Shown here in pieces: positions 35,401-44,732 of a stretch of DNA of 64,000 nt (position 1 is its first letter; each line of letters opens with the position of its first letter). The stretch covers positions 47,605,392 to 47,669,391 of the forward strand of contig CM033732.1 of NCBI GenBank assembly GCA_019671005.1, written 5' to 3'. The notes beneath the pieces were generated by a model that ran no database searches, was not told the origin of the DNA, and saw nothing but the letters and a program-made list of their open reading frames with translations. A program made the translations under genes and the position numbers. This DNA is from Hibiscus mutabilis. Its lineage: Eukaryota; Streptophyta; Magnoliopsida; Malvales; Malvaceae.

Positions 35401-36252
35401 TTTGGCAACCTCTACATCTTACTTGTCGTCGACTACGTGTCTAAATGGGTTGAGGCAGCTGCAGTTCCCAACAACGATTCCAAGATCGTGCAACGATTCT
35501 TGCAGAAAAATATATTTACACGGTTTGGGATGCCGAGAGCAATTATCAGTGACGAAGGCAAGCATTTTGACAATAGACTAATTGCCAAGATGTTGCAACG
35601 CTTTGGCATATCACACAAGATCGCCACGGCATATCACCCACAAACCAACGGGCAAGCAGAAATTTCTAACCGGGAATTGAAGGGTATACTCGAGAAGGTT
35701 GTAAATCCTTCTAGGAAGGGTTGGTCATTAAGACTAGATGACGCACTTTGGGCATATCGCACTGCATTCAAAACACCCTTAGGTATGTCCCCCTTCCGAC
35801 TTGTCTATGGCAAAACATGCCATCTACCGGTGGAAATCGAACACAAGGCATACTGGGCAATCAAGACTGTGAATATGGATTGGGAAAGTGCCAGACAAAA
35901 GCGTTTGTTGGACCTCAATGAGATAGAAGAATTCCGTGCACTCGCCTATAACAATGCATGAATCTACAAAGAGTAAACAAAGCAATGGCATGACAAGAAA
36001 CTATTGCCACGGTAATTCATGCCAGGGCAACTAGTTCTCCTATTCAATTCTCGGCTAAAACTTTTCCCGGGAAAGCTGAAATCAAGATGGTCGGGACCAT
36101 TCGAAGTTGTCAAACCATTCTCCCATGGTGCCGTGATAATCAAGTCCATCACTGACAAACATGAATTCAAAGTTAATGGACAAAGATTGAAGCACTACAA
36201 CGGTGCCCATGTGGAACGTAACAAAGAAGTGGTCAACTTAGGAGATGCATGA
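32485..36252 (+). pseudogene. Athila Pol (protease, RT, RNase H, integrase), broken by stops
   Basis: The frame continues from gag. Order: protease with CDIGASINLMP (about 32590); RT with FMDDFSIFG (about 33910-33935) and the LGH..FLGHAGFYRRF-like region; RNase H with MCDASDFAVGAVLG and TDHSAIKYL; an Ala/Ser/His repeat (34770-34970); a zinc-binding region (CHSSPYGGHFGG, CDRCQRTG); integrase with ISDEGKHFDN and NGQAEISNREL; and a C-terminal region to 36252. Stops: 33520, 33766, 34009, 35155, 35314, 35959, 35974 and 36013. A +1 shift near 34654 is undone by a -1 near 34745. The first integrase catalytic Asp appears as Asn (GINFMGPF, AAT at 35374-35376). Non-functional. Confidence 0.9.
34762..34975 (+). 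repeat. In-frame Ala/Ser/His-rich repeat between RNase H and integrase
   Basis: About five degenerate copies of the peptide unit DAHASATLDAS, built on the nucleotide words GCCTCGGCAAC and GACGCGCATGCC. The position corresponds to the linker after IPDEQLL and before PWYVNLVNFL, where I expect only a short spacer in Athila elements. Confidence 0.75.
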
Positions 36253-36365
36253 GCATGCTCTCCTTTCAATATTTTCTTTTTACTTTCATTTTTATTTTTA
36301 GGAGATATTTTATTTTTCTTCATTATCTTTAGTTTCCAGGTTTTCTTTGTTTTCTTTTCCACAAC

Positions 36366-36752
36366 AAGACTCACAACCACCATGCTAAGGAAATTCACTA
36401 CAGACTACTTGCTACGGTAATCACAACAAAGGATGCCCCGGCAACCAACCCTGAAGATGCCACGGCAACCAAAGCTAAAGACATCCCGACAACCACTGAA
36501 AAAGCCAAAGGTAAAGCACCTATGCCCAAATCAGCTCCTACGAAATCATTTTCTGATTTTTCAGATTCGGACGAGTCCTACATTGCACCAACAAAGACCG
36601 CACCAATTGAATCCTCCAAGCGAAAAGCCAATAACATTGATGAAGAGGACGATGAGGACAACCCCGTACGAGGATCGATTCCACCACCGGCAACAAGAAA
36701 ACAACATCGCGTTCAAGAAAGAGAATCAAGACACCGACTAAAAGGAAACTAA
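36366..36752 (+). CDS. Small low-complexity frame downstream of integrase
   Basis: A frame open from about 36366 to a TAA at 36750-36752 encodes a hydrophilic, Lys/Thr/Ala-rich peptide (KDAPATNPEDATATKAKD, then an acidic IDEEDDEDNP stretch and basic RKQHRVQERESRHR). The position matches the region between pol and PPT where some Athila elements have an env-like or unknown ORF, but no signal peptide or membrane segment is visible. An internal ATG lies at 36522. Function unknown; it may be non-coding. Confidence 0.3.
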   Translation, partial: KTHNHHAKEIHYRLLATVITTKDAPATNPEDATATKAKDIPTTTEKAKGKAPMPKSAPTKSFSDFSDSDESYIAPTKTAPIESSKRKANNIDEEDDEDNPVRGSIPPPATRKQHRVQERESRHRLKGN

Positions 36753-37175
36753 TCATCTACGATGACGAACTCTCGGAGTAAGTCCTCGTATGCATTTTAT
36801 TTTTTGTTATTTTTATTTTCCTTTAATGCATGCATTGAGGACAATGCCTCACTCGAGTTTGGGGGGGATTGTTATTAGTAGTTACCATGTTTAGTTACAT
36901 TCATCTTAAGTATTACATTTAGGATACATAAATTGCTTGACATGCCTTTAGTTGGAACAAGAATTGCTTAGATTTGATGAATGTCCGATGATGACTTTGC
37001 CAATGCACTTAATTGATAGAATTTTTATTCTAAAATAACCATGGAAAAACTTAGAATTTTACTATGATGCTAATTTTGATAAAACACTGTTGTGGTTTGA
37101 TTGATTTAAGGAATTCTAGTGAACTTAGGTTGATAATTAACAAATTGGGGGATTAGAATAAAAATTGGATGAATG

Positions 37176-37314
37176 CTAGAGGTGCCCGAAATTGGCTCTA
37201 GCATGTGCTAAAAAAATTAGCATCACTAGAGGTGCCTGAAATCGGCTCTAGTCGAATAAATTAACTTAAGAAAACTAAAAACAAAACACTAGAGGTGCCC
37301 AAAATTGGCTCTAG
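37176..37314. repeat. Three spaced copies of a 26-bp repeat with CTAGAG/CTCTAG ends
   Basis: Copies at 37176-37201, 37226-37251 and 37289-37314 each start CTAGAGGTGCC and end GGCTCTAG, differing at one to three bases. They sit in AT-rich spacer ~300 bp before the PPT. Confidence 0.85.
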
Positions 37315-37586
37315 TTAAAACATGTTAAAAATAACCCAATAAAGTAATTTGAAAACCTATTGTTTGCATAGAATCCGAAAATCAACTTGCACACAACTCC
37401 GCACGCACTCACAAGCATTATAGTTTGATTCCGAGTAATTCCTAAGTTTTCCGAAAAATAAAAAGCCAATCATACTTTGTGCCCCGGTTCAGAGAATTGA
37501 AATCAAGTTCAAAGCTAAGTTTGTGAAAATTGAAGTCTTGGCAGGTAATTATGAGTTTGCATTGCTTGAGGACAAGCAATAGTTCG

Positions 37587-37598
37587 AGTTTGGGGGTG
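37587..37598 (+). other. Athila polypurine tract
   Basis: AGTTTGGGGGTG immediately before the 3' LTR; the usual plus-strand primer site position. A similar GTTTGGGGGGGAT occurs at 36858-36870. Confidence 0.75.
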
Positions 37599-39195
37599 TG
37601 ATAAGTGTTCAAAAGTACTATTTTTCTTACCCTTTTTACTCATATTATTGTTAGACTTAGGCTCATATTAGTTGCTTAATTAGCCATTCATGCATTAATC
37701 CACGTTTCCTTCCATCGTTGAGCTTGATTACATAACTTGGTAGTTTTTGTGGGAAAAGATGATGCTTTGGTGTGTTTTGTGTGTATATGCAGGATCACTT
37801 GCCAAAGCAAGGCTAGAGCTAGTTGCCAGGGCAATGCATGAAGGATATGCCGAGCTAGTTGCCAGGGCAATACATGAAGGAGATGCCGACCTAGTTGCTA
37901 GGGCAATGCATGAAGGAGACGCCGAGCCAGTTGCCAGGGCAATTGTCGACAAGAGCAAAGGTGATATGGTAGTCGAAATTGATGACTAGACAAGCCCAAG
38001 ATTACGTGGAGCAAAGCCCAATCCCAAAGGAATTTGATTTCCATGAAGAGATTAAAGAAGAATTAAATTCCAAGAAGATAGGAGAAGTTCTAGTAGGAAT
38101 ATAATTATAATAAAGAATTGTATTCTTTAAAAGATAATTTAATTCCAACTTAACTTCCTCCTCAAAGAAGGACTTTGACCTAGCCCTATAAATAAGAGGC
38201 CATATCGTCAAACTCCATAGAGAGAGCAAGAGAGGGGAATTTCGACAAGCATCAAGGAGGGCAAGAGGAGAAAATTTTCAACAAGCATCTAGGGAGGGTT
38301 TCGACAAGCCTCCTTCTTCATCCTTTTCTTTCTTGTTCGATTGGGTTCATGCTAGGGATTATTTATCTTGTGTTTCTTTGGAACCTAGCCATGAACTAAA
38401 TCTATTTGGCTATGGTTATTGTGTTTTGTGGTTGTGAGAAACTATTGGATTTTGTTTAGGTAATAAGAGTTTGCACTTTTCTATTTCAAGGTTTATTCAT
38501 TCTTGGTTCTTATTCTTGTTTGCAAGTGAATTGGGAGAGGATCTCGTAACTTCATCTATTTATATAATATCGGGAGAGTTAGATTCAAGAAACGAATGAA
38601 TATGATCTTTATTCAATCTATTGATGGTGAAGATTAATCCGGCTTAGGAATAAGTTAAGGATTTCAACGGCTAAGAGGAGCGCAAGATTGGTTGTTGTTC
38701 ACCCTTGATTCACGCAGGGATGTATTATCAAGGCATGCACAAGTAGCTAGAGTTTCGACTTAGGGATAAGAAGAAACCATTGAAGAACGCTCTGTCAAAC
38801 CTTGAAGGTTGCTGCCCAGACGCCCAAGTAGTTGCCCAACTAGTTGCCCAGGCAACCATCGATTAGTTGCCAAGGCAACCCCGTTGTGCAAGTTGCCACG
38901 ACAACTTAGTTGCCCATGCACTCTTTTACCAAGACGATCCAATCGGCTATCACACCTCAACTCACAATAACCTGGCCTATCTCTCTCATTTGATCTCATC
39001 TATTCTTTTACTTTATTGCTTTCTAGTTTAGTTATTAGTTAACTTCCTATAATCCTTTATTTGTGTTTTTACTTTTTACAGTGCAAGAGACTAGATTCTT
39101 GAAGTGGCACCAATCCCTGTGGAGACGATATCTTTTATACTATAACTTGCAACGTGTATACTTGCACAATTGCGTAGCACTTATTACGCGCAACA
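37599..39195 (+). repeat. Athila 3' LTR
   Basis: 1597 bp; same ends as the 5' LTR. It differs by about 30-40 substitutions and a few indels, including around the GTTGCCCAGGCAACC words at 38830-38890. The 36-bp array lies at 37816-37949. Confidence 0.92.
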
Positions 39196-39200
39196 ATGTG
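39196..39200. repeat. Target-site duplication ATGTG (right)
   Basis: Matches 28808-28812. Confidence 0.9.
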
Positions 39201-39726
39201 CAGCAAGCTTTGATGCAAGAGGTCTAGGTGTACGTACTTGCCATGTCTGAAGTATGGTGAATTGATTCTTGTCACCTTGAAACTCATGTTCCAGCAGAGT
39301 ATCCTTCATTGAAGCTTGACCCAAGGAAGATGTGTAAATGGTTTTTTTCATTGCATCATAACATTCATAATTCCAACAAGTTAACATACTTTTTCTATCC
39401 ATGAGCAATGACCTAAAGCCATACGGGTCTTGCACTTCTAGAAGTTGATTAATAGTTTCCTCATGCCGATTAGTGCAGGCACAAACAATCTTTAATTTGT
39501 CTATGTTTCTGGAAGCAATTCCCTCTTTAAAACTAGCAACATATAAATCATCACTTAGCTTATCAATTACACCTTGACAATCTTTTTCAACTATGAAGGG
39601 GCATGCCAACTTATATAAAGGAGTAATATTGTGTTCATCATGATACGACTGGCAAGTATTTTGCAATTGTTCAACGTAAGGGTAGGGACACTTACTATAA
39701 TTGAAAGGATTCTTCGTGGCCATCAA
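39196..39726 (-). pseudogene. Chimeric ORF, N-terminal part, ending in captured V-ATPase A sequence
   Basis: Read on the minus strand from 39726 (ATG at 39723). The last ~50 codons are V-ATPase subunit A: YDAMKK, SMKDTLLEHEFQG, FTILQTWQVRTPRPLASKLAA. The V-ATPase match then continues in phase at 28807 beyond the insertion. The preceding ~125 residues (NPFNYSKCPYPYVEQLQ, PLYKLACPFIVEKDC, NRHEETINQLLEVQDPYGFRSLL) are not V-ATPase, and I do not recognise them; they could be a second captured host fragment. The frame also extends upstream without a stop to a TAG near 39870, beyond which the gag relic is in the same frame, implying a former Gag-host fusion. Confidence 0.8.
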
Positions 39727-39867
39727 GTTTATATGCTGGCTCTCATTTGTTGATTGTTCTTGCGAATCAACTGCCTTATCTTCTATAAGATTTTCTGTTG
39801 TCCTAATGGTGTTGGAAAAGGCTATGGACGATATTTCATATTTTTGAAAACCATTCCTTTTACTATT

Positions 39868-40447
39868 CTAAATCGGCTGATCGATAATTTTATCATCAGT
39901 TGATGTTGGCATTTTATCGAACACCTTGGTGATGCGAGGATTTTCTTGAGTAGGGCACCGAAATCTTGCAAGCATAGCCTTGGTGAAATTTTCTCAGCAA
40001 GATAACTGTCGATATTGCTTCATCCATAGATACCATCGATGAGCTATACCTTCAAAAAGAAGGGCAGCCATGGTGATTCGGCAAGAATCTTCTGTTTTGT
40101 AGAACTCAAAAAAAATCTTGAGCTGACGCAAGCCATTCCTCGGGATATTTCTCGGTAAACAGAGAGAGTTCTACAAAGGCAAGTTTTAGAGGAAAAGGAA
40201 AATCGTTTTCACTGTCTGCTGGGAGCATCTCTTTCCCTCGCGTCCCTTTTGTTCCACTGATCGCTTCCTAAGCCACCGTCGCCTGTGAGGACTGCCCCAA
40301 ATACTCCGAAATGGCAGTGAGCTACCGCAAGATGTCTTGGAGTGCCTGTGCGTTCTTCGTTGTGGTGGTTTGAAGGGTTGCCAACGACTGGTCATGGCGC
40401 GCTGACGCATCCTGAAGGTTACGAATAGCTTCAGTGTTGTTAACCAT
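39868..40447 (-). pseudogene. gag relic of the outer element
   Basis: Minus-strand frame from ATG at 40447 (MVNNTEAIRNLQDASARHDQ), then KLAFVELSLFTEKYPEEWL and, after a one-base shift, EDSCRITMAALLFEGIAHRWYLW, typical of a gypsy gag N-terminal half. It is interrupted by at least four stops (each one transition from Gln or Trp by eye) and a short indel around the poly-T at about 40110. Downstream it is in phase with the captured ORF. Confidence 0.75.
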
Positions 40448-40472
40448 TGTTTGGATTCAATGAAAGCACCAA

Positions 40473-40680
40473 TGATATGATCTCAAACAACAATACTTTG
40501 AAATCAAATGCTCATGATAGATTTCATTGATAGAAAGGAAAAATTACAGCAACAGAGAAAGCAACAGAAAAAGGGAGAAGAAGAAGAAAATAGGGAGAGA
40601 GAGTTAGTCGCAGCCAATGTTTTCAAATATTCCATATACTTTCCCTAGAGTCTCATGACCTATTTATATTAATAATAATA
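40473..40680 (-). repeat. 5' LTR of outer element
   Basis: 208-bp partner of 27400-27606, differing at only a handful of positions by eye. Confidence 0.75.
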
Positions 40681-40724
40681 TTTTCCTCCTCAATAAAAGG
40701 TTGAAGGCAACAAGTAATTGTTAT

Positions 40725-40790
40725 AGGTGGGATTCAAACCTGTGTGTAGCTGAATGAAATGGAGTGCTATTACCACTAAGCCACTTCTGC
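40725..40790 (-). repeat. tRNA-derived SINE head or tRNA pseudogene
   Basis: On the minus strand GTGGCTTAGTGGTAATAG (A-box-like) is followed ~40 bases later by AGGTTTGAATCCCACC (B-box-like). No acceptor stem closes, so a SINE scrap is more likely than a working tRNA gene. Confidence 0.45.
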
Positions 40791-40799
40791 AGTCGGTCG

Positions 40800-41310
40800 T
40801 CGCACCTAAGCACCTCTCTTTGGTCGCCGACCCTAGGCGGTCATTTCTTTCAACACGGCGTCATCGGAAACGCCAAATAACGTGTCAGCCAAACGTCGAA
40901 CGTTGAACGCAAAATCGACGTTCGGTTGGCACGTCATTCTACGTTTCTAGCAATGTCGTATTGGGGAAAATGACCGCTTAAGTCCGGCGACCACATGGCT
41001 GTGCTCAGGCTTATAAAATTGTTTGGGCAATTTTAGAGGTTTGGGGATTGTTTTGTAAAAGTTATAAAATTTTGGGATTTTATAAAAAAAATTGTTTTAA
41101 GTTTTTAATTTTGAAAAAAATAAAATAAATATGCCACTTGTCAAGTTGGTTAACAATTTTTTATCATTTTTTAATAGTCAGACACCTAAAATTATAACGC
41201 TTGAAACTTTAGACACCTATTTTTAAAAAAAAACTTTAGGCACCTAAAGTTCAAAAAATGTATATTTTGGGCACCAATTTTTCATTTAAGCCTCTATTTA
41301 AAAGTTAAGG
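40800..41310. mobile_element. Partial fold-back element related to 15840-16654
   Basis: Bases 41030-41300 match the right arm of the 15.8-kb element (TTTGGGGATTGTTTTGTAAA, GGCACCTAAAG, TTTGGGCACC). 40800-41000 has GTCGGCGACC/CGTTCGG inverted words corresponding to its core. The outer left arm is missing. Confidence 0.5.
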
Positions 41311-42220
41311 ATCAAATTACCAATAATCAGTTGATTTAGTGGGATGAAACGTTAGGTCCCTTAAACAAAGTCAATAATTTGAATCTAGCATTGTAAAAGG
41401 AGAAAATTAGGTTAGGAAAGTCACCCCATAATAGACCTCTACAAAAGGACAAAAATCTTTTGTCCTTTTTCGTTGCCCCTTTCTATGCCCAACACTAAAA
41501 AATTAAATTATAAGCCTTAACCTTAAAAACTAAACCATGAACCATAAACCATAAGTCATAAACCCTAAAAAATACATTCTACCCCTAATTCCTTAAGCCC
41601 TAAACCCTAGCCATAAACCTTAACCCTGAACCTAATTTTTTAGTGTGTCATAAAAAGGGGCACCTAAAAAGAATAGAGGATTTATATTCTCTGTAAAACC
41701 TGATCCAGATTAGTCAATCAATAGATCGAATACCAATGATTATACAAAAAAATTAAAAATCAAATTGATAATAAAATCAATAAATGGGGACTAAAATAAT
41801 TACTTTACCTTTTATACAATTGTCGGCGCTATCAATAAATGCTGGCTGTTCATGTTATTTCATTTTGTATGAATTCAAATTCTGATATTTGTCTTGAAAG
41901 ACGTAAATATCTCTATATTTATAAAAAGAAAAGTACACATTTATTATCCATTTACTATTTATTTAGGAAAAGAAAGAAGAGAATCTCTGTTAACAGTTCC
42001 AGCTAACAAAGTATCTTATATAATTTCAGCCCAAAAATCGGGTACAATAATTGACTGTTCTTTAAAATCCACCATTGATGAATCTCAAAGCACAAAAGGA
42101 GAAACAGAGAAGCAGCAGCAGTATAAAGCAAATTGCAGCCTCGGTTCTTTTGCTGTTATAGGGAACTAAAAGAATAGTCCCACAACTGTGTTTAAATTAT
42201 TCGAGAACCGATGATTTTCT
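41311..42220. other. Intergenic DNA with CCATAAACC/CCCTAAACC-rich tract
   Basis: 41500-41640 is a run of telomere-like CCTAAACC variants akin to the MITE family at 9.9 and 19.9 kb. No gene is supported. Confidence 0.4.
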
Positions 42221-42294
42221 TCAAAGGGAAAACACTTTTAGAGGAGCAAATTTGGAAAGTATTTCAGCCTCACGTCTTTCGGCATTCTCCTTCT

Positions 42295-43283
42295 TTAGCT
42301 CCCATTCCGGCTTTTTGCATTAGCGAGTTGAACTTCGTGAACGACTTTGGGAATGTAGTTCACCACCAACTTTTGATTGTGAGTCAATTCTTCCTTGTCT
42401 TTCTTTCTGTTTTCTATCAATCTAGAGAGCTGGGCGCGGCGGGATTTAAGTTGAGCTATCTGGTTGTCGATTTCTTGCACTGTCGAAGTGTTGGAATCTA
42501 CCTCTGATTGTATATGTATTACTTGTTCTCTCAACTCGCTGTACTCTTGTCTGAGTGAAGTAACCTTGGTCTTGTTGACCTCGAGGGTTGTAAAGAACTT
42601 GTCAGCCTGCTCCATAACTTCCCTGTTCTCCAAGAAAACATCGCAAAAGGATGGAATCTCTTCGATCAACTTCAACTTCACAAGTTGTTCAGCAGTAAGG
42701 GAAGGATCCTTCCGAAGTTTAGATGCTAGACTTGTGAGTTCATCGAGGTATTTGAAGCAAATCAACGAAGGGAAATCCATATCAAGGAATGAAGACAGTT
42801 TCATTCGAGCTTCAGCCATTACATTTTCTGCAGCGAAGTAGTTGTACAGCACGGGACGGGAAATTGGTTCTTCGGACAGAGGCTGCACGAGCAATTCATC
42901 CAAAGCATTGAGATAGCTGTCAAATTCCGCTGTAAACATATGAAAGAACAATAAAATGAATAAACAACGCTAAAACATGCATTGTTGCTTTAAATCTAAC
43001 CTTTTGTTGTTTCGTCATCCAAGAAAGCCAATTCAAGACCGCCATTTGTATCTTCAGTTTCAGGTGGAGGTGGGCGTGGGGCAGAATTTGTAACACGCTG
43101 CCGAGTTTGTCTTTTGGGTGTGGCTGATGCTGGTCCTTCAGTCATCTTCTGCTTTTTATGGCTGCTTTCAGAAACGGGAGTCCTCGGCGGGGGATTCCTC
43201 TTCCTCTGGCTACCACGAGGAGTCTTTTTGTTACTTTTGTTTTTAGCATCCTCCGCGTTACTTTCATTTTTAGCATCCTCCAT
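42295..43283 (-). CDS. Two-exon coiled-coil protein of unknown function, probably C-terminally shortened
   Basis: Exon 1 is 43283-43001 and exon 2 is 42929-42295, with GT-AG borders in phase: 305 codons. An ATG 16 codons further upstream (43331) is an alternative start. Residues 1-95 are basic, Pro/Ser/Lys-rich and probably disordered, with a nuclear-signal-like KRNPPPR and HKKQK. A helical region follows (LNALDELLVQPLSEEPISRPVLYNY; LKLIEEIPSFCDVF), then a long coiled coil from about ENREVMEQADKFF to NRKKDKEELTHNQK. I do not recognise the family. The stop comes from an A5 run (42312-42316). With one more A the frame would continue 30-odd codons in the same charged style (WELKKENAERREAEIL) to 42221. 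Confidence 0.7.
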
Positions 43284-43727
43284 TCCTACTGCTGCCGCTG
43301 AGAGTGAGTAAACAAGTTTGATCAGCTTCACGAACTCTATACCTTGATTAGTTCGATTAGGTCGAGTGATAGCTCACTCTTTTTCTCTTTCTTTTACAGA
43401 AAAATTATACATTTCTAATCTTTTTTATATCTAGCAAAACATAAGAATCAAAAGAAAATTAATGCAAAGAGCCCAGATACTTAAGAGAAAGTTTGCTAAA
43501 ATTTATTGGGCAGTAAGCCTAGACCAATACTATCTTGTACATAATAGCTAGACACACAAACAAAGAGCAAATGCAATGCGTAGTAGGTAAATGATATAGT
43601 ACCGTTGTTTATTAAAACACATCGGTTCTGTGAAAGGTTTTGGCTATGAAAGAGTCTTGATTAACGCGTCCCACAAAGGAAAGTAGATATGCTTGTGCAT
43701 GCGTCAGAGTCTATATTATCTTAGGAG
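43284..43727. other. 5' flank of the coiled-coil gene
   Basis: Presumed promoter and 5' UTR; no specific element identified. Confidence 0.35.
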
Positions 43728-43735
43728 TCTGGACC

Positions 43736-44732
43736 AGGGATTTAAACTCCATAGCGGTCGCGTTGCGATTATCGTATTTTCGGACATAACGGAAGCTATT
43801 GCGGTTATTTCGAGTGTTGTGGTCGTGAATTTTTTAAATTTTGTACAATTTATTGTAAAACATATTAATTATAATTATAAAAAGTCAATTTTAATGATTT
43901 TTAGAGTGTTTTCTAAACGAAAATAGACATATATAATATAATTATGAGAAAGAAGTTTCCTTACAATTTTATCAAACAGATATTCTATTATTCTCACCGA
44001 CAAGCTCAAAAATAATATATATATATATATATATATATTTGTCATACCGATCAATACATAAGTTTTAAAAAATTATAAGGTAAATATCAACAATACAATA
44101 CGAGGTGAATTGGATATTCAATACGAGGTGCCATGCTTCAATTTCAATATAAACTGATATTTTTATATTCATGAGTCATGACATAAAATTAAACAAAAAT
44201 CTAATGTATTTTTTCAACTCAAATTATTATTTAATTATACTAATTTAACATGATAATAAAATTGATATGCAATACGAAAAAAATAAGATTGAATTCAAAT
44301 GTGAATTGGATAGATTTAAAGAAGATAAAATGACAAAATCAAATAGAATTAAAATAAAAAGGACAAAATTTCTACCGAAATTAGGACTAAATTGAATGGA
44401 AAATAAAATATTAAGGCAAAACTGATAATTTTAAAAAGTTTAATGTCACGCCTTGTAATTTACCTACTCAAAAAATATTCTAAATCTTCTTCTTCATCGC
44501 GCCGCTGCCTCTGTTTCTCTCTGTTTTAAAACAGAATTTTCAGTGGATGAAATCAAACAAAAACGGAGATAACGGCCCGTTACCGCCGTTATCGGCCATT
44601 ACCGCCGCGAAAAACCGCGATCGGTGCGATTCCGTGGCCCACCGTTATTTTCACCAAAATCGGTTTCAGACGACGGCGATACCGCAATATCTCGGCCGCG
44701 ATCTCGGTAACGTTCCGAGATTTAAATCCCTG
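43736..44732. mobile_element. Non-autonomous hAT-like element with perfect 8-bp target duplication
   Basis: Termini CAGGGATTTAAA and TTTAAATCCCTG are inverted repeats, flanked on both sides by GTCTGGAC (43728-43735 and 44733-44740). The 997-bp body has no transposase frame. Subterminal regions are GC-rich with repeated CGGT/ACCG words (44575-44715 and 43750-43800), as is typical for hAT transposase binding regions. The centre is AT-rich with a (TA)n run at about 44012-44038. Confidence 0.88.

Larger units (their letters stand above)
28813..39195 (+). mobile_element. Athila-type Ty3/gypsy LTR retrotransposon, full length, decayed
   Basis: 10,383 bp bounded by LTRs 28813-30407 and 37599-39195 (TGATAAGTG...GCGCAACA) and a perfect 5-bp target duplication ATGTG. 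PBS TGGCGCCGTTGCCGGGGA lies just inside the 5' LTR and a G-rich PPT just before the 3' LTR. The order gag, protease, RT, RNase H, integrase plus the Athila-style PBS and motifs (FMDDF, YHPQTNGQAE) set the lineage. By eye the LTRs differ at roughly 30-40 positions plus a few indels, about 2 percent, so the insertion is fairly young, yet the polyprotein holds many stops. It inserted into the captured V-ATPase ORF of the outer element, in opposite orientation. Confidence 0.93.
27400..40680 (-). mobile_element. Outer LTR retroelement carrying gag relic and captured V-ATPase A gene piece, split by Athila insertion
   Basis: Near-identical direct repeats of ~207 bp (27400-27606 and 40473-40680, read TGATATGATC...AATAATA[C/T]A on the plus strand) bound the element. 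Reading the minus strand, the right LTR is followed at once by TTGGTGCTTTCATTGA, a leader typical of plant gypsy elements with non-standard primer sites. Then come a gag-like frame, a captured host sequence and the left LTR. Removing the 10.4-kb insert leaves about 2.9 kb with no protease, reverse transcriptase or integrase, so the element was non-autonomous. Target duplication is ambiguous: ATTTT overlaps both ends. Confidence 0.75.

Noticed and set aside
36522..36752. Possible env-like gene of the Athila element
   Set aside because: No signal peptide, membrane span or similarity; kept only as a low-confidence small frame.
27400..40680. The whole 13.3 kb as a single element
   Set aside because: Different LTR pairs, opposite orientations and the internal ATGTG duplication show two nested elements.
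40725..40790. Functional tRNA gene
   Set aside because: A and B boxes are present but the acceptor and other stems do not close; treated as a SINE-like scrap.
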